A stretch of 45,698 bases of DNA, from positions 1 to 45,698 of the forward strand of contig NZ_CAJXPA010000013.1 of NCBI RefSeq assembly GCF_913058035.1. The letters are read 5' to 3'. Below the pieces are notes generated by a model, which was not told the DNA's origin, did no database searches, and saw only the letters and a list, made by a program, of their open reading frames with translations. A program made the position numbers and the translations under genes. This DNA comes from an uncultured Paraglaciecola sp. (GTDB taxonomy: Bacteria; Pseudomonadota; Gammaproteobacteria; Enterobacterales; Alteromonadaceae). Shown here piece after piece: positions 1-9,352 of this stretch; positions within the stretch are counted from its first letter, which is position 1, and every line of letters starts with the position of its first letter.

Positions 1-72
1 TGCATAATATCAATTATTTATTACCGTTTTTTACTTTCATCGGCACCACAGATAGTGGTTATTTTATGCAGC

Positions 73-3000
73 CTAAAATGTCTCTTTTAATAGTTTTAGC
101 ATGTCATCTACCGACAATTTAGTAACGGCCTCGTTGCCCGATAACAATTTGTCTGCCAAGTCTCGTTTATGCTGGTGCAGAGCGACTATTTTTTGTTCTA
201 TTGTGTCCTGGGTAATTAATCTATAAATTGTCACTGGGCGTGTTTGACCCATACGATGGGCGCGGTCAGAAGCTTGATCTTCCACGGCGGGATTCCACCA
301 AGGGTCCATATGGATCACATAATCTGCTGCGGTTAAGTTTAAGCCTGAACCACCCGCTTTTAAACTAATTAGAAATATATCACCTTCGCCACTTTGAAAC
401 GCGTTTACACGTTTTTGTCGCTGCTTTTGTGGTGTTGAGCCGTCCAAGTATTGGTAACTAAACCCTTTGGCTTCGATGTGGTGTTTTATCAATTGTAGGT
501 GCCCAACAAACTGACTAAAGATGAGTGCTTTGTGATTGTTGAGTTTTAACTCTTCCAGTAATTCATCGAGGGCTGCGAGTTTGGCGCTGGGAATATCGGT
601 CTCTGCCACAACTAATCTAGGATGGCAGCAGGCTTGACGAAGTTTCACTAGCTCGGCAAGCATTTTAATTCGCTGCTCACCTGCATTAGCTTGCTGGTCA
701 TTTTGGCTAATATTATCTATTGCATTAAGTCTCAGTGCTTCGTAAAAATCACGCTCTTTTGGACTCATTTCTACTCGAATATTAATTTCTGTACGTGATG
801 GTAGTTCGGTTAACACTTGGTTTTTCATACGCCGTAAAATAAACGGTTGGATCAAAGTTCTTAATCTCTGGCTAGCTTTGCGAGCAGCTTGAGGATCTTC
901 ATTTGCATTCTCAATTGGCAGTAAAAACCGTTCCCCAAAACGTTTTATATTGCCAAGCAAACCAGGATTAATAAAACGAAATAAGCTCCACAGCTCAGTT
1001 AAATTGTTTTCAATAGGTGTGCCTGTAGTGATTATTTTAAAGTCGCTTTTTAATGCGAAAGCGGCTTTAGTACGTTTTGCCAATGGGTTTTTCAACGCTT
1101 GGGCTTCGTCAGCCACTATGCTGTGCCAATGCACGTCTTTGAGTATGTCACTTTCCCTTTGTAACAATCCATAACTGATGATCACACAGTCAAAAGGGTT
1201 TAACTCGTTTAACAATTTTTGACGCTGAATAGTATTAACTGAGTCAGCAAATATCTTGATGTTTAATGTGGGTGCAAATTTGAGCGCTTCTTGTTGCCAA
1301 TTAAAACAAACCGATGTGGGTGCTATGACTAAACTGGGACCTTGCTTAGCCCGTGACAGCAAAAGAGCAAGTGCTTGTAAGGTTTTACCTAAGCCCATAT
1401 CATCAGCTAAACAGGCACCTGCACCCCAGTGTGCGAGACGTGATGCCCAGTCAAACCCCACTAGCTGGTAGTCACGCAATTGCGCTTGAAACGTTGAGGG
1501 TATTTGCGGTTTAATGGTATTCGCTTGATGCATCTTTTGGGTCTGTTGATCCCACGCATCAATCGTTTTCATGCGCATACCTGTTGTCGCTTCCTCCATT
1601 TGCAAACTGGCTAAGGGATGAAATTTACCGTCGTCAGTCACTTGATTAATTAACTCAAGTTTATGCCGCAAATCGTCAGACAACGCGAGTATCTGATCAG
1701 CACCAAGCTCAATAAAGCGACCATTGCTGGTTTTAACCAGTTCTAGTAACTTTTGCAGCTCAATCACTTGTTCGTTGTTTACTTGTAACTCACCGGTAAT
1801 ATCAAACCACTCACCTTTTTTACTAAATGAAAGCTGCAGGTGTGAGCTATCCATCTTCTCCGTTAAACTCACTTTTTTACCCTTCGGCCAGCGAAGTACT
1901 AAATCAAATGTTGCTTGGGTAATGGCTACTTCTAGCTGCTCTAGAGCTACTAACGCAGTTTGTAAATCGTCTAGTAGTAAGATGTTATCTGGCATACCTA
2001 AAAAAGCAGGACAAGCTTGGTCAAGTTGGTCGAGTAACGTTTCTTCACGCATTAAATCGCGTTGAGTTGCAATACGCTTACCGCTTAAATCGGTGGTTAA
2101 ACTGGCATTGCCAGTGGCGGGTTTAAATGCGGGTCCTTTTTCGCCAAATGGCATCACCACACAGGTAAATGTGAGCCCGTTTTGAGTGGGTTGAATATTG
2201 ACGACTAAATTAGGATCGCATTCATGGTTTTCTAACCCCGTATCAAGTTCTGTGATATCAGATTGAATATTTAAAAACGGCGCAATCGCTGATATACCCT
2301 TTAGTGCTTTTTGTTTTGCACTGATTGGAATTAACAAGCCTGCCTCACCGATGATGTCAGCTACTTTGAGATGCTCAGGCGAAAACACTGTGAGCTGATA
2401 TTGTGTATCGGTAATAGACTTTAAATCGTAAGTGGATTGCCCTTCATAATTGCTAATACCATCGGGTAAATCCGCAATACTTAAACAAAGCTGGTCACCA
2501 TGCTGGCTAACTAATAATTCAGGCTCACGCTTGATGATCTCAATAACTTGACTTAGGTCTTCTGATTGGTACAAGTTGTCTATTCCCACTGCCGCTTCCA
2601 GTGCTGGCAATCCTTGTAATGTGTATTCAAGTTTTGAATAATACCCCCAGCTTTGATGAGCATCAATTGCATGACAAATTCTTTTGTCGCTATCACTTAA
2701 ATAGCCAAAAAGAGACGTTTCTTGTTTCAAACGTTTTAAGGATACTGTTCGTCCTCTACTCCAACCTGATTTATTAAACTTTTGCTCCCGAGCACTTAAA
2801 GTGTGACCATAACTGTGTTCAAATTCCCAAATTAAACGCACTGGTTTGACAACTTTTTCTATCACTGAGGTCAAGTTTTTTGCAGTATTTGGGTTCAATG
2901 CAATTAATTTATCTAGGGCTAAATCCCACTCTGATTTAATTTCTATTAGGTTGGTAACATCAGTCAATTTCGATTCAGATTCAGATTCTACTACCCACTC

Positions 3001-4386
3001 TAACTCTGGTTTTTTACTACTGAAACTCGTAGCCATTTGTCGACATATTTGCGCAAATAAAGGATAACCAAGTTGATTAAAATTTGTATGATATTTTAAA
3101 GCTAACTTTACAAATATTGGATCTTTTGTCTGGTTACACCAAACCTGCGCCAATAAATAATTGAAATAACTGAGCTGATGAGAGAAATAGTCAATCTCAT
3201 CATCAACACTATTATACTCAATATTAACATTATATTTTTCGCTCGAAGATAAGCTTAAAATTGGTTTAACAACACCTTGTCCAATGTAATAAAAATCGTT
3301 ATTGGATTTACGATCACTTTCTTCAAACTCGACTTGTTGTAGGGCAATTGAAAAATAATTGACATCGTGTTGGTTGGCGTAAACCATTAACGTTAATTTA
3401 TAAAAATACCCTAAGACGTCATTTAAATATTGTTTTTTGCGTTTAGTCAGTTTGTTTTTAGCCAGCAATGCTTGCTCAAAATAATCAATAGCTTGCTGGT
3501 TTTCGCCCCTTAAGAAGCAGTAAGCTCCTTGCAACTGCAATCCATAGCTACTCAGGTCTTGTAAAACTTGTATACGCTCGAAATCGTCAAAACGCATTTG
3601 ATATAAATACTGTTCTGCAAGTAGATGATGACAGTCGATATTGTATGCAGGATCTGTTCTATCGATGTTCGCAGAGCAAACGTGTTCCAATAATTGAATA
3701 GGGTATTCACAACTTTGCCCTTGTATTTGAAATGTCCTAATCAGAGTCGCAAACGCTTGATATTGCAACACGTTAGGTAGTTGTAAAAAAGCTTCCAAGC
3801 TGAATGGTAAAAAAAGAATTTCAAGTAAAATACTATTTTGTGAGTGATCAATAATTTGTGGGTTTTTATTAAACTTTAAGGCGCTTACGATGCCCCCAAT
3901 TTTATTCAGATAATAAAGGTCACGAATAACTCTATGTCCGTCAATATCTTTTTTCTGCCAACTGTAAATGTTTAGGACTGGCACAACCTGTTCGGCGGCC
4001 ATTATTATCTCAAGTAGATTTGTGTGTGGAAGGTCATCTGCTGTAAAAACGAATAAGGTGTGGAATTGATCAATTTCAGACGTCAAACGATTGGCAAGCA
4101 ATCTGTTTAGTTGTAACCCCTCTTTATTTGGGGTCAATAACATTTGTTCAGTCAGCAGATCTCTACATGGCTTTGATAACAGATACTCTTTCTTTGTTTT
4201 TACTAAAAATCCTTTAGTTATTAATATATCAATCACATCTTCTAGCTTTTTAACATCAATCGGTTTGTACACCACAGCCAAAATCATCAGTACGCTTTGT
4301 TTGTGTTCATCAAGTTTTAAAAAGGCTTGATATAATGATTTTATTTGTTCGTGGATTGTTGGCTGGATTAAAGCAGCAAGCTTCAT
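73..4386 (-). CDS. SNF2-family DEAD/DEAH helicase-like ATPase
   Basis: A protein of about 1437 residues with a C-terminal two-lobe SNF2 ATPase. Counted from the chosen start, the order is Walker A (DDMGLGKTLQ) near 997, a DEAQ Walker B box near 1091, TTGTPIENNL, the LRRMK block, then helicase-C motifs SLKAGGSGLNL and QASDRAHRMGQ with the arginine finger near 1372. The first ~900 residues are family-variable; a short TPR-like helix pair (YCFLRGENQQAIDYFEQALL) is visible. SNF2 proteins are ATP-driven DNA translocases; the target of this one is unknown. The frame stays open 36 codons further to an ATG at 4494, but that extension is hydrophobic and has no ribosome site, so the ATG at 4386 is preferred. 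It is divergent from the pilin genes. The ATPase call is certain, the biological role is not. Confidence 0.9.
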   Translation of the reverse strand: MKLAALIQPTIHEQIKSLYQAFLKLDEHKQSVLMILAVVYKPIDVKKLEDVIDILITKGFLVKTKKEYLLSKPCRDLLTEQMLLTPNKEGLQLNRLLANRLTSEIDQFHTLFVFTADDLPHTNLLEIIMAAEQVVPVLNIYSWQKKDIDGHRVIRDLYYLNKIGGIVSALKFNKNPQIIDHSQNSILLEILFLPFSLEAFLQLPNVLQYQAFATLIRTFQIQGQSCEYPIQLLEHVCSANIDRTDPAYNIDCHHLLAEQYLYQMRFDDFERIQVLQDLSSYGLQLQGAYCFLRGENQQAIDYFEQALLAKNKLTKRKKQYLNDVLGYFYKLTLMVYANQHDVNYFSIALQQVEFEESDRKSNNDFYYIGQGVVKPILSLSSSEKYNVNIEYNSVDDEIDYFSHQLSYFNYLLAQVWCNQTKDPIFVKLALKYHTNFNQLGYPLFAQICRQMATSFSSKKPELEWVVESESESKLTDVTNLIEIKSEWDLALDKLIALNPNTAKNLTSVIEKVVKPVRLIWEFEHSYGHTLSAREQKFNKSGWSRGRTVSLKRLKQETSLFGYLSDSDKRICHAIDAHQSWGYYSKLEYTLQGLPALEAAVGIDNLYQSEDLSQVIEIIKREPELLVSQHGDQLCLSIADLPDGISNYEGQSTYDLKSITDTQYQLTVFSPEHLKVADIIGEAGLLIPISAKQKALKGISAIAPFLNIQSDITELDTGLENHECDPNLVVNIQPTQNGLTFTCVVMPFGEKGPAFKPATGNASLTTDLSGKRIATQRDLMREETLLDQLDQACPAFLGMPDNILLLDDLQTALVALEQLEVAITQATFDLVLRWPKGKKVSLTEKMDSSHLQLSFSKKGEWFDITGELQVNNEQVIELQKLLELVKTSNGRFIELGADQILALSDDLRHKLELINQVTDDGKFHPLASLQMEEATTGMRMKTIDAWDQQTQKMHQANTIKPQIPSTFQAQLRDYQLVGFDWASRLAHWGAGACLADDMGLGKTLQALALLLSRAKQGPSLVIAPTSVCFNWQQEALKFAPTLNIKIFADSVNTIQRQKLLNELNPFDCVIISYGLLQRESDILKDVHWHSIVADEAQALKNPLAKRTKAAFALKSDFKIITTGTPIENNLTELWSLFRFINPGLLGNIKRFGERFLLPIENANEDPQAARKASQRLRTLIQPFILRRMKNQVLTELPSRTEINIRVEMSPKERDFYEALRLNAIDNISQNDQQANAGEQRIKMLAELVKLRQACCHPRLVVAETDIPSAKLAALDELLEELKLNNHKALIFSQFVGHLQLIKHHIEAKGFSYQYLDGSTPQKQRQKRVNAFQSGEGDIFLISLKAGGSGLNLTAADYVIHMDPWWNPAVEDQASDRAHRMGQTRPVTIYRLITQDTIEQKIVALHQHKRDLADKLLSGNEAVTKLSVDDMLKLLKETF

Positions 4387-5031
4387 AGTTGTGTGGTTCT
4401 TAATATATATCTGTTGTTGATGAACTGAAATTAACAAAAATAACGCAGCTAAACAATTAATCTCAAAAATACAATGACGTCTTTTGGTAAACATTTATGT
4501 TTAGGTACTTTTTTGATGTTTTATGTAAAAACTATCCATCGCAAATTGTGTAAGGTCGGTATTTTTGCTAAAGGTCTGGAAAGTTTTTGACTAAGAATAT
4601 TTACTTAGATTGATGCGGCAACTAACTTGATAAAAATTGCCGTACACCAGTATGTCCGTTTAATCTCAATATATTGAAAATTTAGGTAGTGTGAGCAATA
4701 ACATACTGATTAGTTTTACTAGGCGAAAACAGTTAGCTGAAATCGCTAAAAAAATTCTGACTCACAGTACTTTAAACTTTTTTTTTACTCAACTGGCGTA
4801 CAACGACTCATCTCAATGCCAGCTTATTGCAAAGGTCAGTTTTAAACAGACCATTTTATTATCATAGTTTTTTTATAGTTGTTGTCGCTATGTATTACAT
4901 GTCCTTGTGGCAAAAACGTTTAGTTATAGTGGTCTAGCCCTAACCAATTGCAATCAAGCAACCATACTTTGTAATGTTAATAATGTTGCAGAAGGTTTTC
5001 TATCGCCTACTATTAAATCTCTAGTGCATTT
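4387..5031. other. Long intergenic gap before the pilin cluster
   Basis: No recognised gene in about 645 bases. A 57-residue frame opening with GTG at 4691 reads through to a TAG near 4864 across a run of nine T, but it has no ribosome site and no family resemblance, so I do not call it. This is where mshA/mshB and the upstream MSHA assembly genes would be expected if the pilin cluster were complete; none is visible. The gap presumably carries the divergent promoters for the SNF2 gene and the pilin cluster. Confidence 0.5.
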
Positions 5032-5556
5032 TTGGTCGGTGTAGCCAACCCAACACCAGCATTCACCTTTAATAAGGTAGTTACCGCAGCCATGATTACA
5101 CTAGAAGGGGTTGATACCGACGATGTGATTTCATCTAGTTATGAGCCAAAAGCAACAAACATTTTACGTAGTGATCGAGTACGTTCACTTGATGCTTATA
5201 ACTCAGAGCATTTAGACTCGCCCATGCTTATGCGCGAAGAATACTGGCAAGATACGACAAACATCTGGCAGACTAATATGATTGATGGCTACACCGCTAC
5301 CACCTTGTCATTTTCTGCAGAGCTTCCTGTGAAAAAATACAAAGAAGTGAGCGTAAATAATTTCATGAGAAAACTTGAGCTTCAGCTTAAAGCATCAAAC
5401 TTGGATAATTCAGGGTCAACAGTTACTTCAACAACGGTATCTGTGTGGTTGAGATGCTATTGGACTGAGTTGATAGTCAATCCCAAACGTCTCGCAAACC
5501 TTTCTCTTCGCATATCAGACTCTAATAAAATAGTTCATCTTCGGGGGGGATTTTAA
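5032..5556 (+). CDS. Unrecognised protein abutting mshC
   Basis: An open frame of about 174 residues with no family I recognise. It starts with TTG at 5032; the first ATG is at 5092 (MITLEGVDTDDV), giving 154 residues. Neither has a convincing ribosome site, and only a few sense codons separate the TTG from an upstream in-frame stop. There is no signal peptide, membrane segment or prepilin motif. The middle (EEYWQDTTNIWQTNMIDGYT) looks like soluble protein; the last ~50 residues have a less natural composition. Its TAA overlaps the ATG of the next gene (TAATG), suggesting translational coupling. It may be a truncated or frameshifted remnant of a gene that once preceded mshC. Confidence 0.45.
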   Translation: MVGVANPTPAFTFNKVVTAAMITLEGVDTDDVISSSYEPKATNILRSDRVRSLDAYNSEHLDSPMLMREEYWQDTTNIWQTNMIDGYTATTLSFSAELPVKKYKEVSVNNFMRKLELQLKASNLDNSGSTVTSTTVSVWLRCYWTELIVNPKRLANLSLRISDSNKIVHLRGGF

Positions 5557-6077
5557 TGTCAGAACCTCCAAATTATTTCCAAAAATCAGTTTCTTATGTC
5601 AGCGGATTCACGCTCATTGAATTAGTAATCGTTATTATAATTTTAGGCATTCTGTCAGTGGTTGCTTTACCGCGCATCGCAAATAATACGTTTCATGAGC
5701 GTGGTTTTCATGATTCAGTCAAGTCTGTATTTCAGCATGCGCGACATGTTGCTGTAGCTAGTCGGCGTTTTGTCTGTGTTGATGTTAATGTTGGGGATGG
5801 CACTATTTCTCTGACGCGTGATGAAGCTTTACCTGATGGAAAAACATTAATCACATGTAATTCAGCACTCGCCCTTCTTATACCAGAGCCAAACTGCGCA
5901 TCAACTAATCAGATATGTGCCCCAAGAGGAGTGTTTATTGGTGGCACGTCGAGTCTGATTTTTGATCCACTTGGGCGTTTGGTCAACGCCCCATATTCTA
6001 TGGCACCAGCGGCAAGTATTACGATTACTAATCAACCCAACATTACGGTTGCACCAGAAACAGGTTACGTAGAATGA
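5556..6077 (+). CDS. mshC: MshC-like type IV minor prepilin
   Basis: A 173-residue type IV pilin-like protein. A 17-residue leader ends in Gly before FTLIELVIVIIILGILS, the type III prepilin peptidase site with Glu at +5 and the N-terminal hydrophobic helix. The globular part contains cysteines (FVCVD, LITCNSALAL, PNCASTNQIC) that could form disulfides in the periplasm. A strong ribosome site (GGGGGG) sits 5 bases upstream. It overlaps mshD by ATGA, and the next genes follow MSHA operon order C-D-O-P, which supports MshC rather than a general minor pilin. Predicted role: minor subunit of a mannose-sensitive-haemagglutinin-type pilus. Confidence 0.75.
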   Translation: MSEPPNYFQKSVSYVSGFTLIELVIVIIILGILSVVALPRIANNTFHERGFHDSVKSVFQHARHVAVASRRFVCVDVNVGDGTISLTRDEALPDGKTLITCNSALALLIPEPNCASTNQICAPRGVFIGGTSSLIFDPLGRLVNAPYSMAPAASITITNQPNITVAPETGYVE

Positions 6078-6514
6078 TATTTCAACGAGGTTTAAGTATG
6101 GTTGAATTGGTGACTTTTATCGTTGTAGTCTCGATTGGTGTGATAGGGGTCCTGTCAATCTTTAATGTCACACTGAAGGCGAATACAGATCCTCTTGTTA
6201 ACAAACAATCGACTGCTATTGCTGAGGCAATGCTAGACGAAATTCTTGCTAAAGACTTTATTGTGGGAGGGTATTCAGGAAGTAATCGTGCGCAATTTGA
6301 TGATGTCAGCGATTATGCTGACTATAACAAAAATGGTATCGAAGCGATTGATGGTTCGGCGATTGATGGCTTAGAAAATTATGAAATAACAATTAGTATC
6401 GATGACGCCGCGGCTTTAGGATTGCCTGATGGCGGTATCAAGAGAGTGACAGCTGCAGTGACTTTGGGTGTCGATACTATTACTTTGATTGGTTATCGAA
6501 CAAACTATGAATAA
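6074..6514 (+). CDS. mshD: MshD-like type IV minor prepilin
   Basis: A 146-residue prepilin with a very short leader: MIFQRG, cleavage after Gly, then LSMVELVTFIVVVSIGVIGV with Glu at +5. The following region (KQSTAIAEAMLDEILAKDF) matches the conserved stretch of MshD/PilV-like minor pilins, where AEAMLDEI lies on the N-terminal helix. The start overlaps the end of mshC in an ATGA arrangement and the 3' end overlaps mshO, so the four genes are probably one transcript. The assignment to MshD rests on this motif plus position; sequence beyond the helix diverges quickly in this family. Confidence 0.72.
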   Translation: MIFQRGLSMVELVTFIVVVSIGVIGVLSIFNVTLKANTDPLVNKQSTAIAEAMLDEILAKDFIVGGYSGSNRAQFDDVSDYADYNKNGIEAIDGSAIDGLENYEITISIDDAAALGLPDGGIKRVTAAVTLGVDTITLIGYRTNYE

Positions 6515-7334
6515 GTCATTAAACCGCGGTTTTACACTACTCGAGGCGGTCCTCACCATCGTTATTACTGGTATTCTTGCAGGTATGGTGGCGGTGTTTA
6601 TTAAAGCGCCCGTGGACAGTTACACTGATACAGTTCGCCGTGCAAATTTAACCGATGCAGCAGATGGTGCCTTACGACGTATTGCCCGTGATATACATGC
6701 AGCCTTGCCCAATAGTTTGCGTAGCACAAGTCCAGCCAGCAATAACTGTGTTGAGTTTTTGCCCGTGGTGGGTGGAGGACGCTATCGAGTCGCACCGAGT
6801 ATTAATGGTTCAGGTGACATCCTAGATTTTTCAGCAGTTGATAGTTCGTTTGACGTTATTGCAGCCACCAATCTACCTGATTTTTCTTCAGGTGCCTCAT
6901 ACCATGCAGTGATATACAACCTCGGTATTTTTGGTGCAGATGCTTATGATACTTCTGGGTTTAAACCTATTCGCGCAGCCATCAAAAGTAGCACTTCTGC
7001 AAGCAATATTGAATTGGATGTAGCCAATCAGTTTCCCTTTGAATCACCCGGTAAACGTTTTCACGTGATATCAAATTACTCTGTGGTGTATTCATGTGAC
7101 ATGGTGAACCGTGAGCTAATCCGATCTACGAGAGCCATAACCTCTGAACAACTGTCAAGTTGCCCAGGATCAGATGTGGGTGACGTACTAATGAGTAATA
7201 TCAGTGCCTGCAGTTTTACCTATACGCCCGCAGTTTCTCAAAGAAATGGATTGCTTACTATGCGCTTAGGTTTAGAAAAATCGGGTGAATCAATTCAACT
7301 ATATCAAGAGGTGCATGTTAATAATGTTCCCTAA
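6507..7334 (+). CDS. mshO: MshO-like prepilin
   Basis: A 275-residue pilin-like protein beginning MNKSLNRG, with prepilin cleavage after Gly and a FTLLEAVLTIVITGILAGM helix (Glu at +5). Residues after the helix (VRRANLTDAADGALRRIARD) are typical of MshO/PilW-like minor pilins. The ATG at 6507 is chosen over an upstream TTG at 6489 because it gives a normal short leader; it overlaps the mshD stop by 8 bases. The larger size than the neighbouring pilins fits MshO. Likely a tip or priming subunit of the pilus together with C, D and P. Confidence 0.75.
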   Translation: MNKSLNRGFTLLEAVLTIVITGILAGMVAVFIKAPVDSYTDTVRRANLTDAADGALRRIARDIHAALPNSLRSTSPASNNCVEFLPVVGGGRYRVAPSINGSGDILDFSAVDSSFDVIAATNLPDFSSGASYHAVIYNLGIFGADAYDTSGFKPIRAAIKSSTSASNIELDVANQFPFESPGKRFHVISNYSVVYSCDMVNRELIRSTRAITSEQLSSCPGSDVGDVLMSNISACSFTYTPAVSQRNGLLTMRLGLEKSGESIQLYQEVHVNNVP

Positions 7335-7755
7335 ATCGCAACAAGGGTTTACCCTTGTCACCGCTATATTTCTACTGGTGGTACTGGCAGGACTAGGTGC
7401 ATTTATGACCACTATTTCGCTCAATCAGCAAATTGGCTCGACACTTGACTTTATGGGTGCAAAAGCTTTTCAAGCAGCACGATCAGGCACTGAATGGGGG
7501 CTTTATAAGGTGCTAAACACGCCTCCATCTTGTATATCGTCGACTGATATAGGGGTGATAAATGACATGAGAGTAACGATGACATGTAGTGTTATTGCTC
7601 CAACAGTCAATATAACAGAAGCAGGTATAGGCGTGATTTATTCCATCACAGCAACTGCTTGCAACATTCCCGATAGCGACACTTGCCCGGGGGTCGTGTC
7701 AAATCCTGATTACGTTGAACGCAGGTTCACTGTGCTAGCAGATACAACACAGTAA
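7315..7755 (+). CDS. mshP: MshP-like pilus protein
   Basis: About 146 residues. The leader MLIMFPKSQQG precedes FTLVTAIFLLVVLAGLGAFM, a pilin-type hydrophobic helix that lacks Glu at +5 (Thr instead), as is usual for MshP/PilX-like proteins. The segment AKAFQAARSGTEWGLYKVL is the conserved helix of this family. Several cysteines (SCIS, MTCS, TACN, DTCPG) follow. The ATG at 7315 has AGAGG just upstream; the ATG at 7324 is an alternative. It overlaps mshO by 20 bases and is the last gene of the run. MshQ, which normally follows, is absent. Confidence 0.7.
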   Translation: MLIMFPKSQQGFTLVTAIFLLVVLAGLGAFMTTISLNQQIGSTLDFMGAKAFQAARSGTEWGLYKVLNTPPSCISSTDIGVINDMRVTMTCSVIAPTVNITEAGIGVIYSITATACNIPDSDTCPGVVSNPDYVERRFTVLADTTQ

Positions 7756-8027
7756 CGGATTAAAGAACCTAATCTACGTTACTGGTTTTCGTGACTCATA
7801 TCGTGTTCTGATCAACAAAGACTACTTTATCAGATCCACGGATCAGACTCTTTTGATGGTAGGTAAACCAGACCCACAAGCCTAATTCGTGATAAAAGTC
7901 ATAAAGTAGACATATAATGAACATATGACAGTTAAATGATGGGCATACTACCCACCATCAGTCATTGCGTTACATTATATTTAGCAATGTATCAGAACTG
8001 ATCATCCAATCAATGGAAGACCTTATT
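7756..8027. other. Intergenic region, convergent genes, no mshQ
   Basis: The pilin run ends here and the next gene is on the other strand. No frame resembling MshQ (normally a very large protein) is visible. Small inverted repeats such as TGATGG/CCATCA near 7940-7970 could act as a weak terminator, without a clear T-run. Confidence 0.4.
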
Positions 8028-9260
8028 TTATAAGTTGTCCGAATTAATCAAGCCAAATGGGTCATCTATACTGCTGCTTGGTTCAGTAAACCATCTTGCT
8101 CCTTGGTCAGTCATATAAAAATGGTCCTCTAAACGAATACCAAACTTGTCAGGTATAACCAACATAGGTTCGTTGCTGAAACACATACCTGTTGCTAACT
8201 GTGTTTTATTGCCACCAACTAAATATGGCCACTCATGGATATCTAAACCAATACCATGACCAGTTCGGTGTGGACAGCCAGGCGTTTGATATTCTGGCCC
8301 TAATCCTTGTGATGCTAAGTAACCACGAGCTGCATCGTCTACAGCTTCACAAGGCACACCTATTTTTGCGGCATTGAAGGCGGCAAGTTGTGCGGTTTTT
8401 TCCATATTCCAAAACTCCCGCTGCTCATCTGTAGGTTCACCAAATACATAAGTACGGGTAATATCTGATAAATAATCGTGTACTTTACAGCCGGTATCTA
8501 TTAGTACCATGTCGCCAGCCTGCAGCACTTGTGCATCTTTAACACCATGAGGGAAAGACGTGGCGACCCCAAAAAGTACAATACAAAAATAGCTACCCGG
8601 CGCACCCACCTTTTGGTGTGCACATTTAATAAAGGCCTCTACTTCTGTGGTACTTATGCCTACATAAAGCATACTTGCCGTAGCTTGATGTACAGCAAGT
8701 GTCATGTTCATTGCCGCTTGCATTAAGACAATTTCATTATCAGATTTGTGCATTCTGCAATGGGCAGTCACTGACTGTGCGTTAATTAGATCTAAGCCAT
8801 TTTGTACTTTATTGATACCATCAAATATAAAGAACTGCGCATTTTCATCAATGCCTATTGTCGCGGTATCACTTATATGTAACTGCTCTAATACATCTAT
8901 AAATAAAACGTAGGGGCTTTGGTGTTCTTGCCAGCCATGGATTGGTCCATCTATGACCTTAAAACCATTTAACGTGCCTATTTCAAAATAGGGCGCGATA
9001 TATTGCACAACACCAACTGCAGGTAATATTGCGCCGACCATACGCTCACTCGCGTACCATTTCATACCAGTAAAATACGTAAGATTTGTGCCCGCATTTA
9101 GGTAAATAGCATCAATATTATTTGCTTGCATATAGGCTTGAGCTTTCGCAATACGTGCTAGATGTTCTTTGGGTTGGATTGGCATAACTGTCTTTGTCAT
9201 ATCTTTTAATGTGGCTAATGCTTGCTCTGGTGTTTGAGTACCAATACCAATAGTTGTCAT
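8028..9260 (-). CDS. M24-family Xaa-Pro-type metallopeptidase
   Basis: A 410-residue cytosolic protein with an N-terminal creatinase/prolidase-like domain (about 30-165) and a C-terminal pita-bread M24 domain. The five metal ligands are visible: Asp in LIDTGC (~254), Asp in SDITRTY (~265), His in GHGIGLD (~334), Glu in SNEPML (~363) and Glu in RLEDHF (~379). This full set predicts an active dinuclear-metal aminopeptidase, proline dipeptidase or related hydrolase; exact specificity cannot be read. There is no signal peptide. A strong ribosome site (AAGGAG) precedes the ATG at 9260. It stands alone, converging on the pilin genes, so no operon context helps. Confidence 0.9.
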   Translation of the reverse strand: MTTIGIGTQTPEQALATLKDMTKTVMPIQPKEHLARIAKAQAYMQANNIDAIYLNAGTNLTYFTGMKWYASERMVGAILPAVGVVQYIAPYFEIGTLNGFKVIDGPIHGWQEHQSPYVLFIDVLEQLHISDTATIGIDENAQFFIFDGINKVQNGLDLINAQSVTAHCRMHKSDNEIVLMQAAMNMTLAVHQATASMLYVGISTTEVEAFIKCAHQKVGAPGSYFCIVLFGVATSFPHGVKDAQVLQAGDMVLIDTGCKVHDYLSDITRTYVFGEPTDEQREFWNMEKTAQLAAFNAAKIGVPCEAVDDAARGYLASQGLGPEYQTPGCPHRTGHGIGLDIHEWPYLVGGNKTQLATGMCFSNEPMLVIPDKFGIRLEDHFYMTDQGARWFTEPSSSIDDPFGLINSDNL

Positions 9261-9352
9261 TTTTTCTCCTTAGTGTTTAGGTACCTTTATAGTACAAACT
9301 TTATTATTTCTTAATTTATTTGGAAGCTTAAGTTATCGAAAAAAACTAAAAA

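Noticed and set aside
46..60. ACCAC/GTGGT hairpin downstream of the SNF2 gene
   Set aside because: Only five base pairs and no T-run on the minus strand; not enough for a terminator.
4691..4864. GTG-initiated frame of 57 codons
   Set aside because: No ribosome site, no homology recognised, and it crosses a homopolymer run of T.
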